Part shown: piece after piece, positions 8,058-17,877 of the stretch
Numbering within the stretch: position 1 is the first letter of the stretch
Layout of the letters: each line of letters starts with the position of its first letter
DNA from: Rhodospirillales bacterium 20-60-12
GTDB lineage: Bacteria > Pseudomonadota > Alphaproteobacteria > Acetobacterales > Acetobacteraceae
DNA length: 34,086 bases
Direction of reading: 5' to 3'
NCBI GenBank assembly: GCA_002255495.1
Contig: NCAP01000018.1
Span: forward strand, 1-34,086
Translations under genes and position numbers: made by a program
Notes under the pieces: model-generated
The model's database searches: none
Told to the model about the DNA's origin: nothing
What the model saw: only the letters and a program-made list of their open reading frames with translations

Positions 8058-11000
8058 TCAGTCGCGGGGACGAGAGACGCGTTCGCGTAGGGTTTGGAAC
8101 ACGACATAGAGCAGGGGAATGATGAAGATTCCCACGGCGCTGGCGGCAATCATCCCGGCAAACACGGGTGTGCCGAGCGAACGGCGGCTGATTTGGGCGG
8201 CCCCCGTTGCGAAGACAAGCGGGATTAATCCGAAGATAAAGGCGACCGATGTCATCATGACGGCGCGGAACCTCATCCGCGCCCCCGTGACGGCGGCTTC
8301 GATGATGGGCATGCCCTCTTCTCGTCGTTCTTTGGCGAATTCGACGATGAGGATGCCGTTTTTCGCGGCCAACGCGATGAGCACGACGAGGCCGATCTGA
8401 GCGTAGAGATTGAGTGTGAGTCCGCCGATAATGATGCCGAGCATGGCGCCGAACACACCGACTACGACGGAAAGCAGAACCGGCACCGGGATCACCCAAC
8501 TTTCATAGAGGGCGACGAGGAACAGATAAGCGAACAGGATGGACAAGCCCAAAATGGGTCCGGTTTGGCCAGACGCGCCGACTTCCTGATAGGCTGTCCC
8601 CGTCCAGTCAAAGGAGAAGCCGGGCGGCAGCACTTTGTTGGACGCACGCGCCATGGCGGTGAGTGCTGTACCAGACGAGACGCCGGGGGCGGGATTGCCG
8701 ATGACCGTTATGGCTTCGGTATCATTATAGCGGCTGATGATTTGCGGCCCGACAATAACATGGGCAGTGGCCAAGGCGCGCAGCGGAATCATCGCACCCG
8801 AATCGCTGCGCACATAGATTTTCCAAATGGCATTGATCTGGTCGCGGTCATTTTGCTGACCTTGAATATTGACCTGCCAGATCCGCCCGAATAAGTTGAA
8901 TTGATTGACGAAATAGCCGCCTAACGTGGCCTGCAGCGAGGTAAATATGCTGCTCACCGGCACGCCGAGGGCTTCGGCCTTGGTGCGATCGATATCCAAA
9001 TACACCGACGGATTATTCGCTGTGTAGGTGGAAAACACATGCGATAATTTGGGATCATCATTGGCCGCGACGATCAGCCCATTGAGCACGCTTTGCATTT
9101 GCTGCTGGCTGGCGCCGGCGACGTTCTCCAACTCATATTGAAACCCGCCATTGGTCGACAGTCCGATGATCGGCGGCAGGTTGAAGGCGATGACATTGGC
9201 GGTTTGCAAACCGGCTGTATCAGCAAAAACTTTTTTGATGGTCGCTTGCACGGAGTTTTTCACCCCGGGCCGGTCGGCGAAGGGTTTGAGATGCACCACC
9301 ATGAACACCGAGTTGGGTTCGGTCGCACCATCGAGCAGCGAGAAGCCTATGATTTCCACGGCGTCTTCCACCTGCGGCATTTTATGCAGCATGGTGTTAA
9401 GCTTGTCGGCAACCAACTCGGTGCGGTGCACCGAGGCGCCGGGCGGCAACTGGGCCTGCATGAAGAACGCGCCCTGGTCTTCATCGGGCAGGAAGCCGCC
9501 GGGCGTAATGCCGGCCATCAAGGCCGCCCCTACAGCGAACACGATCACGACGATAACGCCGATGAACGCCCGGCGCAGCAATCGCGTCACCGTGCGGCTA
9601 TACCCGTCGCGCGTGCGGTCAATGCCGTTGAGCACGCGCCCCAATATGCCGCGCCTTGCATGGGCGGGGCGCAGCACGATGGCGCACAAGGCTGGCGAGA
9701 GGGTCAGCGCGTTGGTCGCCGAGATGAGCATGGCGATGCTGATGGTCACCGCGAACTGGCTGAACAAAAGCCCCGAAAGCCCTGGGATAAAGCCGATCGG
9801 CACGAACACCGAGAGCAGCACCAGCGAGATGGCGATGATCGGCGCGGTGATTTGCTGCATGGCCTTCTTGGTAGCCTCGCGCGGCGTCAAATTGGGCTCT
9901 TCGGCCATCACGCGCTCGACATTTTCGACCACCACGATCGCGTCATCGACGACGATGCCGGTCGCCACCACAAGGGCCAGCAAAGTGACGGTATTGGCCG
10001 ATAATCCGAAGGCGAGCAGGAACGCAAACGTGCCGATCAGGGCAATCGGCACGACGACCATGGGAATGATGGTGGCGCGCCATGAGCCCAGAAACAGGAA
10101 CACCACCAGCACAACGAGAACGAATGCCTCAGCCAGCGTATGTTCCACCTCATGGATGGTTTCCAGCACGAAGCTGCTGGAATCATAAACAACATGGGTT
10201 TTCAGGCCGGCGGGAAATGATTTTTCCAATTTGCCGATGGCGGTTTCAAGGGCTGCGGCGGTGGCGACAGCATTGGCCCCGGGGGCGAGATAAATGCCCA
10301 TCGCCACACCGTTTTTGCCGTTGATCTTGTCGATCGAGTTTTCGCTTTGCGCACCGAGTTTGATCCGCGCGATGTCACCCAGGCGTAGTACCGATCCATC
10401 TTTATTGGCGCGGATGACGATATTGGCGAATTCGGCAGGCGTAGAGAGCCGCCCCTTGGTCTGCACCGAAAGCTGGAATTGCTGGCCGTTGCCGATCGGC
10501 CGGGCACCGATCGTGCCGACCGGCGCCTGGATATTCTGTTGCTGAATGGCGGTGATGATGTCGCCTGGCGTCAGGCCAAGCTGGGTCAGACGGTTCGTGT
10601 CAAAGACAATCCGCATCGCATAATTCTGCTGGCCGAAGATGAAGGCCTGACCGACACCTGGCACGCGCGAGATGGTGTCGAGCAGATTGATCGACACGTA
10701 ATTGGAGATTTGCAGCGGGCTGAGCGAATTATCCGGACTGTAGAAAAACCGAAACTCCAGCACCGATGAAGAGCGTTTGCGAACCGTCAGGCCTTCCTGC
10801 TGCACCTGGGTCGGCAATTGCGACAAAGCCTGTTGCACCGCGTTGGTGACGTTGACGGTATCGATATCGGGATTACTGCCGAGCGCGAAGCTAACGGTGA
10901 GATTATAGCTGCCATCATTTGCGCTGGTCGATGACATATAGATTTCTTTATCGAGGCCATTGACCTGCTCCTCGATCGGCTCGGCGATGGTCTGCTCGAC

Positions 11001-11171
11001 GACCTGCGCCGAAGCGCCGGGGTAATTCGCGGTCACCTGGACTTGCGGCGGTACGATATTGGGAAATTGCGCAACCGGAATCCGGGTGATGGCAATGGCG
11101 CCGGCAATGGTGATGATCAGCGCAATGACGATCGCAAAGCGAGGCCGGTCGATAAAAATAGCTGAGAACAT
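8058..11171 (-). CDS. RND multidrug efflux permease (HAE1 family, AcrB/MexF-like)
   Basis: This 1037-residue protein has full-length HAE1 architecture. The N-terminal helix is followed by the [17 protein letters not shown] porter entry. Two large periplasmic loops and twelve expected membrane helices are present. The proton-relay pair D409-D410 lies in [20 protein letters not shown], and the helix-10 lysine lies in [20 protein letters not shown]. Such pumps export drugs, dyes, solvents or aromatic compounds from the inner membrane and periplasm using the proton gradient. It starts three bases after the adaptor gene's stop and is the last gene of the operon. No outer-membrane channel gene follows, so it must borrow one. 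Substrates cannot be predicted. Confidence 0.96.
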   Translation of the reverse strand: MFSAIFIDRPRFAIVIALIITIAGAIAITRIPVAQFPNIVPPQVQVTANYPGASAQVVEQTIAEPIEEQVNGLDKEIYMSSTSANDGSYNLTVSFALGSNPDIDTVNVTNAVQQALSQLPTQVQQEGLTVRKRSSSVLEFRFFYSPDNSLSPLQISNYVSINLLDTISRVPGVGQAFIFGQQNYAMRIVFDTNRLTQLGLTPGDIITAIQQQNIQAPVGTIGARPIGNGQQFQLSVQTKGRLSTPAEFANIVIRANKDGSVLRLGDIARIKLGAQSENSIDKINGKNGVAMGIYLAPGANAVATAAALETAIGKLEKSFPAGLKTHVVYDSSSFVLETIHEVEHTLAEAFVLVVLVVFLFLGSWRATIIPMVVVPIALIGTFAFLLAFGLSANTVTLLALVVATGIVVDDAIVVVENVERVMAEEPNLTPREATKKAMQQITAPIIAISLVLLSVFVPIGFIPGLSGLLFSQFAVTISIAMLISATNALTLSPALCAIVLRPAHARRGILGRVLNGIDRTRDGYSRTVTRLLRRAFIGVIVVIVFAVGAALMAGITPGGFLPDEDQGAFFMQAQLPPGASVHRTELVADKLNTMLHKMPQVEDAVEIIGFSLLDGATEPNSVFMVVHLKPFADRPGVKNSVQATIKKVFADTAGLQTANVIAFNLPPIIGLSTNGGFQYELENVAGASQQQMQSVLNGLIVAANDDPKLSHVFSTYTANNPSVYLDIDRTKAEALGVPVSSIFTSLQATLGGYFVNQFNLFGRIWQVNIQGQQNDRDQINAIWKIYVRSDSGAMIPLRALATAHVIVGPQIISRYNDTEAITVIGNPAPGVSSGTALTAMARASNKVLPPGFSFDWTGTAYQEVGASGQTGPILGLSILFAYLFLVALYESWVIPVPVLLSVVVGVFGAMLGIIIGGLTLNLYAQIGLVVLIALAAKNGILIVEFAKERREEGMPIIEAAVTGARMRFRAVMMTSVAFIFGLIPLVFATGAAQISRRSLGTPVFAGMIAASAVGIFIIPLLYVVFQTLRERVSRPRD

Positions 11172-11174
11172 GAT

Positions 11175-12335
11175 TTAACCCTGGTCGGGTGTGGATGTAT
11201 CGGCAGGCGACGGATTGACCACGAGGCCCGGATGAACTTTCTGAATGCCATCGACGATGATTTTATCACCAGGGCTAATCCCGCGGGCGATCGTCGCGGT
11301 CTCCGGCGTGGTCGCGCCCAGCGTCACCGTCTGGCGGACCACTTTGTTCTGCGCATCGACCGCCAGCACATAATCACCAAATTGATCGGATAATACAGCT
11401 TCACGGGGAAGCACGACGCGCCGCTCGGGCGTCTTGCTGCGCAACACCACATTGATGAATTCGCCGTCGGTCAGCGCGCGGTCACCCGCTTTGGGATCGT
11501 GCAGCCCGGGGATCACGGGATTGGCGATGCTGCCTTGCACATTGAGCGAGTCGGTCGCCTGGCTGATCTGATTACTGACGAAATCGAGCTTGCCGGTTTG
11601 ATCATAATTCGTGCCGTCGGGCAGCGTGATATGCAGTTCCACCGCGTCAAGCCCGCCCTTGGCGGCATATTCCTCGCGTAGTTTCAGTGCGTCGCGCACC
11701 GGCAGCGAGAACAGCACATTCATCGGGTCCTGGGTAACGATGGTCGCCAATGTGCCCGTGGTCGGGCTGACCACGTTGCCGACATTGATGGCAGTGGCAC
11801 CGATCCGGCCGTTGATCGGCGCGCGGATTTCCGTGTAGGCAAAATTGATCTGGGCATTGGCGACCTGCGCCTGGGCGGCGGCCACCTGCGCGCTATCGCT
11901 GTCATAGGTCGCTTGCGCGTCATCGACGAGCGATTGCTGGCCGGCCGGCGTGTGGAGCAGGCGCTGCGCGCGCGAAAGTGCTACCCGGGCATTGACCATC
12001 TGCGCCTTGGCCTGGGCCAGGGCTGCCTGCTGTTGGGCCAAAGCGGCAGCGTAAGGGCCTTGCTCGATGACGTAGAGCAACTCGCCCTTGGTCACGTCAT
12101 CGCCCTGATGGAACAACCGCTGTTCGAGAAACCCGGTGACGCGCGGGATTAGATTGACCACGCTGGTCGCCTGGATGCGCCCAACATAGCTCTGCTCGCG
12201 ATAAACCGATTTTTCCGCCGCTACGACCACGCCCACCGAGATGGGCGGTGGCGGCGGAGGGGCCGCGAAGGTTGGAGACGCACCGCAGAGAAGCAAAGCC
12301 CAGGTCAATCCAGCCGTCGAAATTTTCACCCTCAC
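11175..12335 (-). CDS. RND efflux periplasmic adaptor (membrane fusion protein, MexE/AcrA-like)
   Basis: This 386-residue adaptor has a signal peptide with core LTWALLLCGASPTFAA and cleavage probably after FAA. The cysteine lacks a proper lipobox, so this is not clearly a lipoprotein. Then come the barrel-sandwich strands (QSYVGRIQATSVVNLIPRVTGFLEQ), a long Ala/Gln-rich coiled hairpin (about 100-175), TEIRAPINGRIG closing the lipoyl domain, a beta-barrel and a membrane-proximal domain. It bridges the inner-membrane pump to an outer-membrane channel. The start is GTG; a second GTG two codons in is equally plausible. No regulator gene is adjacent, unlike most acrAB-type operons. Confidence 0.94.
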   Translation of the reverse strand: MRVKISTAGLTWALLLCGASPTFAAPPPPPPISVGVVVAAEKSVYREQSYVGRIQATSVVNLIPRVTGFLEQRLFHQGDDVTKGELLYVIEQGPYAAALAQQQAALAQAKAQMVNARVALSRAQRLLHTPAGQQSLVDDAQATYDSDSAQVAAAQAQVANAQINFAYTEIRAPINGRIGATAINVGNVVSPTTGTLATIVTQDPMNVLFSLPVRDALKLREEYAAKGGLDAVELHITLPDGTNYDQTGKLDFVSNQISQATDSLNVQGSIANPVIPGLHDPKAGDRALTDGEFINVVLRSKTPERRVVLPREAVLSDQFGDYVLAVDAQNKVVRQTVTLGATTPETATIARGISPGDKIIVDGIQKVHPGLVVNPSPADTSTPDQG

Positions 12336-12366
12336 CCGCCCCCAAAACCACTCATATATATCGACG

Positions 12367-12394
12367 TATTTAGGCTGAGTGAAAATTTGGTCAA
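12367..12394 (-). promoter_or_regulatory. Candidate sigma-70 promoter for the RND efflux operon
   Basis: Reading left, TTGACC at 12394-12389 is followed after 16 bases by TAAATA at 12372-12367, about 30 bases before the adaptor start. The -35 is good and the -10 is poor, so this is only a candidate. Confidence 0.3.
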
Positions 12395-12428
12395 CTCTTC
12401 TGCCTGATCGTTACAATCGGGTCATGTC

Positions 12429-13301
12429 TTAAGGCCAACGCACTTCCGGCGGCAGGCTCATCAAAATGGCTTCCACATTACCGCCGGTTTTCAGCCCGAA
12501 CGTCGTCCCACGATCATAAAGCAGGTTGAACTCCACATAGCGGCCACGGCGGATCAATTGCGCCTCACGCTCGGCCTCACTCCAGGGCTCGTGCATGCGC
12601 CGGCGCACGATGGCGCTGTAGCTTTCCATGAACGCGACCCCCACATCGCGGGTGAAGGCGAAATCGGCGTCGATATCGCCGCTTTCGAGATAATCATAGA
12701 AAATCCCGCCCACGCCGCGGGTTTCACCCCGGTGCGGCAGATAGAAATACTCGTCGCACCATTTTTTATATTTCGGGTAATATTCCGGGTCGTGCCGATC
12801 GCAGGCGGCTTTGAAACCCGCATGAAAGGCTGCGCCGTCTTCGGCTGATTCGGGGTTGTCGGGCAGCAGGGGCGTCAAATCGCCACCGCCGCCGAACCAG
12901 CCTTTGGAGGTCACGATCATACGGGTATTCATGTGCGCGGCCGGCACACGCGGATTTTGCATATGCGCGACCAGACTAATGCCCGCCGCCCAGAAGCGCG
13001 GATCATGCTGCGCACCTTGCATCTGCTTGCGGAAATCCTCGGAAAATTCACCCCAGACGGTCGATATATTTACCCCAACCTTCTCGAACACGCGGCCTTT
13101 CATCAGGCTGATCGTCCCGCCCCCACCCGACTCGCGGGTCCAGTCCTTGCGAACGAACCGCCCGGCGGGCAGGTGGCTCAGTGCACCTTGATATTCATCC
13201 TCGATCGCCTGGAAGCGGGCGCAAATCTGGTCGCGCAACTGGGCAAACCAAGCTTGCGCGTCGGGTTTCAGGGCGTCGTGGGTGGTGATGATTTCGCTCA
13301 T
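12429..13301 (-). CDS. hemF: Oxygen-dependent coproporphyrinogen III oxidase
   Basis: This 290-residue protein is HemF throughout. Visible signatures are [21 protein letters not shown], the [12 protein letters not shown] segment, [25 protein letters not shown], the [20 protein letters not shown] stretch, and the C-terminal [20 protein letters not shown] block. It decarboxylates two propionates of coproporphyrinogen III to vinyls with O2 during haem synthesis. The open frame reaches 13379, but the conserved protein begins at the ATG at 13301, which gives the family's normal length. It lies between the efflux operon and an AraC-type regulator with no obvious functional tie. Its use of oxygen implies an aerobic or facultative host. 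Confidence 0.97.
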   Translation of the reverse strand: MSEIITTHDALKPDAQAWFAQLRDQICARFQAIEDEYQGALSHLPAGRFVRKDWTRESGGGGTISLMKGRVFEKVGVNISTVWGEFSEDFRKQMQGAQHDPRFWAAGISLVAHMQNPRVPAAHMNTRMIVTSKGWFGGGGDLTPLLPDNPESAEDGAAFHAGFKAACDRHDPEYYPKYKKWCDEYFYLPHRGETRGVGGIFYDYLESGDIDADFAFTRDVGVAFMESYSAIVRRRMHEPWSEAEREAQLIRRGRYVEFNLLYDRGTTFGLKTGGNVEAILMSLPPEVRWP

Positions 13302-13402
13302 CACGCAAACATACCAGAGCCACCGGCCACGTAAATCGCACAGGGGATGGCCGGGCCGCCACGCACGCGCAGGATTCAAGCCTTGCCCAGCTTATTTAAG
13401 CG

Positions 13403-14311
13403 TCAGGTCGCCAGAGATTGGGCGTAGAATTTGGGTGACAGCCCGGTGGCGCGTTTGAAACCGGTGCTGAATGCGCTCACCGACTGATAGCCGGCCATTT
13501 CGGCAATCTCGACCATTGGCAATGTCGATGATGCCAGTGCTTCCTTGGCGAGCGTCATGCGCCAATTGGCGAGGTAGTCGATCGGCGGCACGCCGATCAT
13601 GTGGGTGAAGCGGGCGGCGAATGCCGAGCGCGACATGCCGATGGCGCTGGCGAGTGCGGCAACCGTCCAGGGGCGCTGAGCGTCATCGTGCATCAGGCGC
13701 AGAGCCTTGCCGATTTTGGCATCGGCAAGCCCCGCCAGCAGGCCCCGATCGGCGCCGCCCGCCGCAGCCGATCGATAACGCAGCGCCTCGATCAGCAATA
13801 TCTCCAGCAGCCGATCGAGCACGAGTGACCGGCCAGGCCGGTCGCCGACCGCTTCATCGCCTAACGCCGAGAGCAGGGCAGCGAGACGGCTGACCAACAC
13901 ATCGCCGCCGCGCACGTGGACGATGGGCAGCATCAGGCGCTCCACAAGCTCGGCATTGGCCGGCGCGAAGTTGAAATTCCCCGCGATGAAGCGGCTGATT
14001 TTCGCATTGGGCCGGTCAGACGAGAGCAAGCCCGGATCGGCGATGGCCGCCTTGAAATCAACAGGCCCGCCACCGGAACCGCCTGTCATCGTCCATGGCG
14101 GCGGCGCGGCCATCAATAGAAAATCGCCTTCCATCAAGTCCAGGCCGTCGCCATCGTCTCGTTCGACACGACCCGCCCCCTCGATCATCTGGCCGAACAC
14201 AACGACGTCGGACGGCATAAACCGGATCGTCCAGTCACCATGCGCTTCGACCATCCGCCAAAATACGGCTTGCGGCTTGAGCAGGGCGATGATCTGGGAG
14301 AACGGATCCAT
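13403..14311 (-). CDS. AraC-family regulator with N-terminal cupin domain
   Basis: This 302-residue regulator has an N-terminal cupin-type sensor (about 1-185) with residues such as WRMVEAHGDWTIRF and ALLSALGDEAVGDRPG. A C-terminal double helix-turn-helix (about 205-300) contains WTVAALASAIGMSRSAFAARF and MVEIAEMAGYQSVSAFSTGF, then the GLSPKFYA ending. The layout matches AraC regulators with the cupin_6 domain that sit divergent from oxidoreductase genes. It is divergent from the SDR-like gene at 14456, which is its most likely target. The ATG at 14311 has CAGGAG about eight bases upstream. The ligand is unknown. Confidence 0.92.
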   Translation of the reverse strand: MDPFSQIIALLKPQAVFWRMVEAHGDWTIRFMPSDVVVFGQMIEGAGRVERDDGDGLDLMEGDFLLMAAPPPWTMTGGSGGGPVDFKAAIADPGLLSSDRPNAKISRFIAGNFNFAPANAELVERLMLPIVHVRGGDVLVSRLAALLSALGDEAVGDRPGRSLVLDRLLEILLIEALRYRSAAAGGADRGLLAGLADAKIGKALRLMHDDAQRPWTVAALASAIGMSRSAFAARFTHMIGVPPIDYLANWRMTLAKEALASSTLPMVEIAEMAGYQSVSAFSTGFKRATGLSPKFYAQSLAT

Positions 14312-14343
14312 TTTGGACTCCTGGTAAATTATTCTGGCGTTCT

Positions 14344-14357
14344 GATTATATATAATC
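14344..14357. promoter_or_regulatory. Perfect 14-bp palindrome in the divergent AraC/SDR promoter region
   Basis: GATTATATATAATC is its own reverse complement and includes TATAAT on both strands. It lies 33 bases from the regulator start and about 100 bases from the SDR-like start. It could be an operator, overlapping -10 elements, or both. A second imperfect inverted repeat (CACCGGCGA / TCGCCAGGTG) lies at about 14383-14406. Confidence 0.4.
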
Positions 14358-14455
14358 CTGTTTCATTTCGCTAGACATACCTCACCGGCGAATGGGTCGC
14401 CAGGTGAAAATTCCTGGCCCCTCAAGGCCGGAGCACAAGAGCATAGGAGAACACG

Positions 14456-15481
14456 ATGCGTGTATTTGTTACAGGCGCCACCGGCTTTGTCGGTCAAGCT
14501 GTTGTCAAGGAACTGATCGGCGCGGGCCATAACGTCACCGCCCTCGCCCGATCCGCGGCAAAGGCAGAAGCGCTGCGGGCCATGGGTATCACGCCGCATA
14601 TCGGCGGGATCGATGATCTGGAAAGCCTGCGCCGTGCGGCGGCAGCGGCGGATGGGGTGATCCACCTCGCTTTCATGCATGGCCTGTCGCAGATACCGCT
14701 GCAGAAGCGGCTGCGTGTTCTGCTCGGCGGTCTGCCCACCGGCATCGTCTCGCGCTTCATGGCGGTGTCGGCTGACGCGGACCGGCAGGCGATCAACACA
14801 TTGGGCGCTGCCCTCAAAGGATCGGGTCGGCCGTTTGTGACCACCTTCGGCGCCATGGGCCTAGCCGACAGCACAATGCGCGCCGCACGGCCGGCCACCG
14901 AGAACGATGCGCCCGCTGCTGGCTCGCCCGGCATTGCCCGCGCGCTCACGGAGGAATTGGTGGAAGGCTGGGCCTCGCTCGGCGTGCGCGCCACGATGAT
15001 CCGGCTCGCCCCTTCGGTGCATGGCGACGGCGATACCGGCTTCGTGCCGCAACTCATCGCGACCGCTCGCAAAAAAGGCAATTCCGCCTATATCGGTGAT
15101 GGCAGCAATCGCTGGACGGCAGTGCACCGCACCGATGCCGCGCGGCTGTTCAGATTGGCTCTCGAGAGCGGCATCGCCGGCGCGCGCTATCATGGCGTCG
15201 CAGAGGAAAACATTCCGTTCCGCAGCATTGCCGATATGATCGGCCGGAAGCTCGATGTTCCGCTCCTCGGCATTGCGGCCCAAGATTCAGCTAAGCAGTT
15301 CGGTTTTCTCGCCCCCTTTATCATGGCCGATAATCCGGCATCGAGTGACCTGACCCGCGCCCAGCTTGGCTGGCAGCCGCGCGAGAGGGGGCTGATGGCC
15401 GACCTCGAAGACGGACGTTATTTCGCCACGGTGCCGGCACCGATCTCCTCCAGAGCAGAGCGTCGTTCGCAGGCCGCTTAA
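14456..15481 (+). CDS. NAD(P)-dependent epimerase/dehydratase-like (atypical/extended SDR) protein
   Basis: This 341-residue protein starts with a Rossmann dinucleotide site, VTGATGFVG (5-13, GxxGxxG), followed by the ADGVIHLAF strand of extended SDRs. The usual YxxxK catalytic pair is not obvious: the expected region reads TTFGAMGLAD with no tyrosine. It may therefore be an atypical SDR that binds NAD(P) without classical dehydrogenase activity. Later segments MIRLAPSVHGDGDTGFV, TAVHRTDAARLFRLAL and ARYHGVAEENIPFR are typical of the NAD-dependent epimerase family. The start has AGGAG eight bases upstream. It is divergent from the AraC-type gene and followed by a SnoaL-like gene, a common pairing. 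Confidence 0.85.
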   Translation: MRVFVTGATGFVGQAVVKELIGAGHNVTALARSAAKAEALRAMGITPHIGGIDDLESLRRAAAAADGVIHLAFMHGLSQIPLQKRLRVLLGGLPTGIVSRFMAVSADADRQAINTLGAALKGSGRPFVTTFGAMGLADSTMRAARPATENDAPAAGSPGIARALTEELVEGWASLGVRATMIRLAPSVHGDGDTGFVPQLIATARKKGNSAYIGDGSNRWTAVHRTDAARLFRLALESGIAGARYHGVAEENIPFRSIADMIGRKLDVPLLGIAAQDSAKQFGFLAPFIMADNPASSDLTRAQLGWQPRERGLMADLEDGRYFATVPAPISSRAERRSQAA

Positions 15482-15510
15482 ATGTTCGTCCTGCCTCACG
15501 ATCCGGCGGC

Positions 15511-15550
15511 GCGGCAATCAGCCTGGGAATGTTTTCAGCCTGATTGCCGC
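15511..15550. terminator. Strong stem-loop between SDR and SnoaL-like genes
   Basis: GCGGCAATCAG (15511-15521) and CTGATTGCCGC (15540-15550) form a perfect 11-bp stem with an 18-base loop. It starts 29 bases after the SDR-like stop and ends 44 bases before the next gene. No T tract follows, so it may be a weak terminator, an mRNA-stabilising or processing hairpin, or an operator. Confidence 0.45.
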
Positions 15551-15594
15551 ACCTCAATCATCCCACACATCACTCAATCAAAGGAGTATTTCTG

Positions 15595-16017
15595 ATGATC
15601 AGCACAGACCATCTCGACGCTTACCTGAAAGCCATGGGCGAGCGTGACGTCGCTGCCGCAAAAATTCACATGGCCGACGACGTCATCATCTACAGCCCTC
15701 TTGTCCCCGCCCCTTTCAAGGGCAAGGACCAGGTGACTGACGTCTTAGCGGCCCTTCTCGGCACTGTCGACGCGTTCGAGCCAAAGATGCTGTTGCGTGA
15801 CAACGCGCACTTCGTTGCCGTCTTCACGATCAAGCTCGGAGAGCACCTGATCGACGGCATGGATCACATGCATATCAACGAGGCCGGTCTGGTGGACAGC
15901 ATGACGGTGGCATGGCGTCCGTTGCCGTCAGTGGTCGCGGTGCAACAGAAACTTGCACCGAAACTCGGCGGCAAAGCCATGAAGCTGGTGGCCGCCAATG
16001 AGGGCCCCGTATCGTAA
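15595..16017 (+). CDS. SnoaL/NTF2-like protein
   Basis: This 140-residue protein has the NTF2-like layout. A first helix (LDAYLKAMGERDVAAAKIHMADDVII) is followed by PLVPAPFKGKDQV and curved sheet strands HFVAVFTIKLG and VDSMTVAWRP. Bacterial relatives act as small isomerases, hydrolases or ligand binders, and no catalytic residues can be assigned here. I used the ATG at 15595, which has AAAGGAG nine bases upstream, not the longer frame from 15544. It lies downstream of the SDR-like gene and may be under the same regulator. Function is otherwise unknown. Confidence 0.8.
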   Translation: MISTDHLDAYLKAMGERDVAAAKIHMADDVIIYSPLVPAPFKGKDQVTDVLAALLGTVDAFEPKMLLRDNAHFVAVFTIKLGEHLIDGMDHMHINEAGLVDSMTVAWRPLPSVVAVQQKLAPKLGGKAMKLVAANEGPVS

Positions 16018-16126
16018 CGGCAACCGCCTGCGCCTCCCCGCAGCCGTGTCCGAGGGCGACCTTGCAAGCCAGCATCTGCGCGTCCAAGCTGCACATAATG
16101 ATATCAAAGTGGCGAGGAGGGTAAGG

Positions 16127-16618
16127 ATGCCGAAGAACCAGATCACGATCCGCTATATGTGCCGCTTTCTCTTCGGCATGGCGATTGCACTTTTCGCTAT
16201 GTCAAGCGCGAACGCCAAACAAGTCACTATATTCGAGTGCCACCTGCCCGGCGGCAAGCTGGTGACGGTCACGCAGGATGGCGGCACATTCACCTACCGC
16301 CACGGAACGGCGCATGGCACTGATATGACCATCACGGGCGACGCCCATTCGGGCAATTTATTCTATTGGTCCGGGCGTTACACCAATCTCGAGCAACAGC
16401 TGCGCTTCACCAGCGGCGCCTATAGCTATATCGTCTTCAGCCTTGCGGCTAACGCGAATCTCGGCTCGGGCGCAGATTCCGGCATCGAAGTGCTCAAGAA
16501 CCAGAAAATCATCAGCGACACGACCGGCGATAAAGACACATGCTCCCCCTGGAGCGATTTGAACATTGTGAACGAGAGTGATTTGCCCGAAGATGATGCG
16601 TCATGGTCGGCTATGTGA
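16127..16618 (+). CDS. Hypothetical secreted protein
   Basis: I do not recognise this 163-residue protein. A signal peptide is clear: basic start, hydrophobic core FLFGMAIALFAMSS, then ANA before KQ as the likely cleavage site. The mature part is about 130 residues, probably beta-rich, with two cysteines (in FECHLPGG and KDTCSPW) that could form a disulphide in the periplasm. I chose the ATG at 16127, which has AGGAGG six bases upstream. The longer frame from 15998 overlaps the SnoaL-like gene. Its place after the SDR and SnoaL-like genes hints at shared transcription only. Confidence 0.65.
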   Translation: MPKNQITIRYMCRFLFGMAIALFAMSSANAKQVTIFECHLPGGKLVTVTQDGGTFTYRHGTAHGTDMTITGDAHSGNLFYWSGRYTNLEQQLRFTSGAYSYIVFSLAANANLGSGADSGIEVLKNQKIISDTTGDKDTCSPWSDLNIVNESDLPEDDASWSAM

Positions 16619-16749
16619 CGCATCGAGTAGCAAAGCGTGCTGCCCATTTTCTTACGTCAAACATCGCATAGAAGCCCGCACAGATCCGCGCTAAATCTAG
16701 ATTCTGCAACGAAGGATCGTTCATGCTGGCGGGGTTATGAGGCGGATTG

Positions 16750-17877
16750 ATGGGTAAAACAGGGCGCCAGATTATCGCTCTGCTTGGCGTCCTCAGCATC
16801 GCCAATATCGGCATATGGGGCGCTGCGTTTTGGGTATTCCACGCCTACCCGCTTCTGCTCGGTACCGCGTTGCTCGCCTATAGTTTCGGCCTGCGCCACG
16901 CAGTGGACGCCGACCATATCGCCGCCATCGACAACGTCACCCGCAAATTGATGCAGCAGGGCCAACGGCCGGTCGCCGTTGGGCTGTTTTTCTCACTTGG
17001 CCATTCGACGATTGTACTCGCCCTGTCAGCCGCTGTGGTCGGCACGTCCTTCGCGCTGCAAGGTCATTTCGCTTCACTTGCAAACTGGGGTAGCGTCGTC
17101 GGTACGCTGATTTCGGCCGGTTTCCTGTTGGCGCTTGCGCTGATGAATCTGCTCATCCTCCTCTCCGTCATCGCGACATTCCGCCACGTCAAGGCAGGCG
17201 GCGCCTATTCGGACGAGGATTTGAATGTTCTGCTCGCCAAGCGTGGGTTGTTCGGGCGCATGTTTCGAGGATTATTCAAACTCGTCGATCATAGCTGGCA
17301 GATGTATCTTGTGGGCTTCCTGTTTGGCCTGGGATTCGATACCGCGACCGAAGTGGGCCTGCTCGGCATCTCAGCTGCGGCCGCCACCAAGGGCTTGCCC
17401 GTCTGGTCGATCATGCTGTTCCCCGCTTTGTTCATGGCCGGTATGGCGCTGATCGATACAACCGACTCCATCCTCATGCTCGGCGCTTATGGCTGGGCCT
17501 TCATGAAGCCGATGCGCAAGCTGTTTTACAACATAACCATAACGTCCGTGTCGGTTCTGGTCGCCATGCTCGTCGGCGGCATCGAAACACTCGGGCTGGT
17601 CCAGGGCCATTACGACCTTTCCGGCCGGTTCTGGCAGGCTATTGCCGCAATCAACGGCGATGCCATGTTCGGCGCCCTCGGCTATGGCATTATTTTCATC
17701 TTCATCGCCGCCTGGATCATCTCGGTCGCGATCTACAAATTGAACCGCTATGACGACATCCCAATAATGCAAGCCGAAAGGCCCATGCCGCGGCAGCGCA
17801 CCACCCTGCCCCCTTGCGTTTCTGACGCGCCCCGGCCATGTCCCGCCCGAACCCTCAGCGAAAGGCGCTCAGCATGA
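16750..17877 (+). CDS. Nickel/cobalt permease (NiCoT, HoxN/NixA family)
   Basis: This 375-residue membrane protein carries the NiCoT signatures. RHAVDADHI (49-57) in helix II holds the metal-selecting His/Asp residues. LGFDTATE (194-201) and the FMAGMALIDTTDSILM segment follow. Eight or so hydrophobic helices are evident. The family imports Ni2+ or Co2+ with high affinity and low capacity. The C-terminal 35 residues are Pro/Arg-rich and soluble. The stop overlaps mtnP as ATGA, which ties the two together. I used the ATG at 16750, just after an in-frame TTG. No cobalamin riboswitch or nickel operator was recognised upstream. Nickel versus cobalt cannot be decided from sequence. Confidence 0.93.
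   Translation: MGKTGRQIIALLGVLSIANIGIWGAAFWVFHAYPLLLGTALLAYSFGLRHAVDADHIAAIDNVTRKLMQQGQRPVAVGLFFSLGHSTIVLALSAAVVGTSFALQGHFASLANWGSVVGTLISAGFLLALALMNLLILLSVIATFRHVKAGGAYSDEDLNVLLAKRGLFGRMFRGLFKLVDHSWQMYLVGFLFGLGFDTATEVGLLGISAAAATKGLPVWSIMLFPALFMAGMALIDTTDSILMLGAYGWAFMKPMRKLFYNITITSVSVLVAMLVGGIETLGLVQGHYDLSGRFWQAIAAINGDAMFGALGYGIIFIFIAAWIISVAIYKLNRYDDIPIMQAERPMPRQRTTLPPCVSDAPRPCPARTLSERRSA

Noticed and set aside
9151-10188. 345-residue frame on the opposite strand of the RND pump
   Set aside because: Met/Thr/Ser/Arg-rich shadow of a GC-rich membrane-protein gene; the pump frame is unmistakable.
16619-16749. Cobalamin riboswitch or nickel-regulator site before the NiCoT permease
   Set aside because: No recognisable B12-box or symmetrical nickel operator could be found in these 131 bases.
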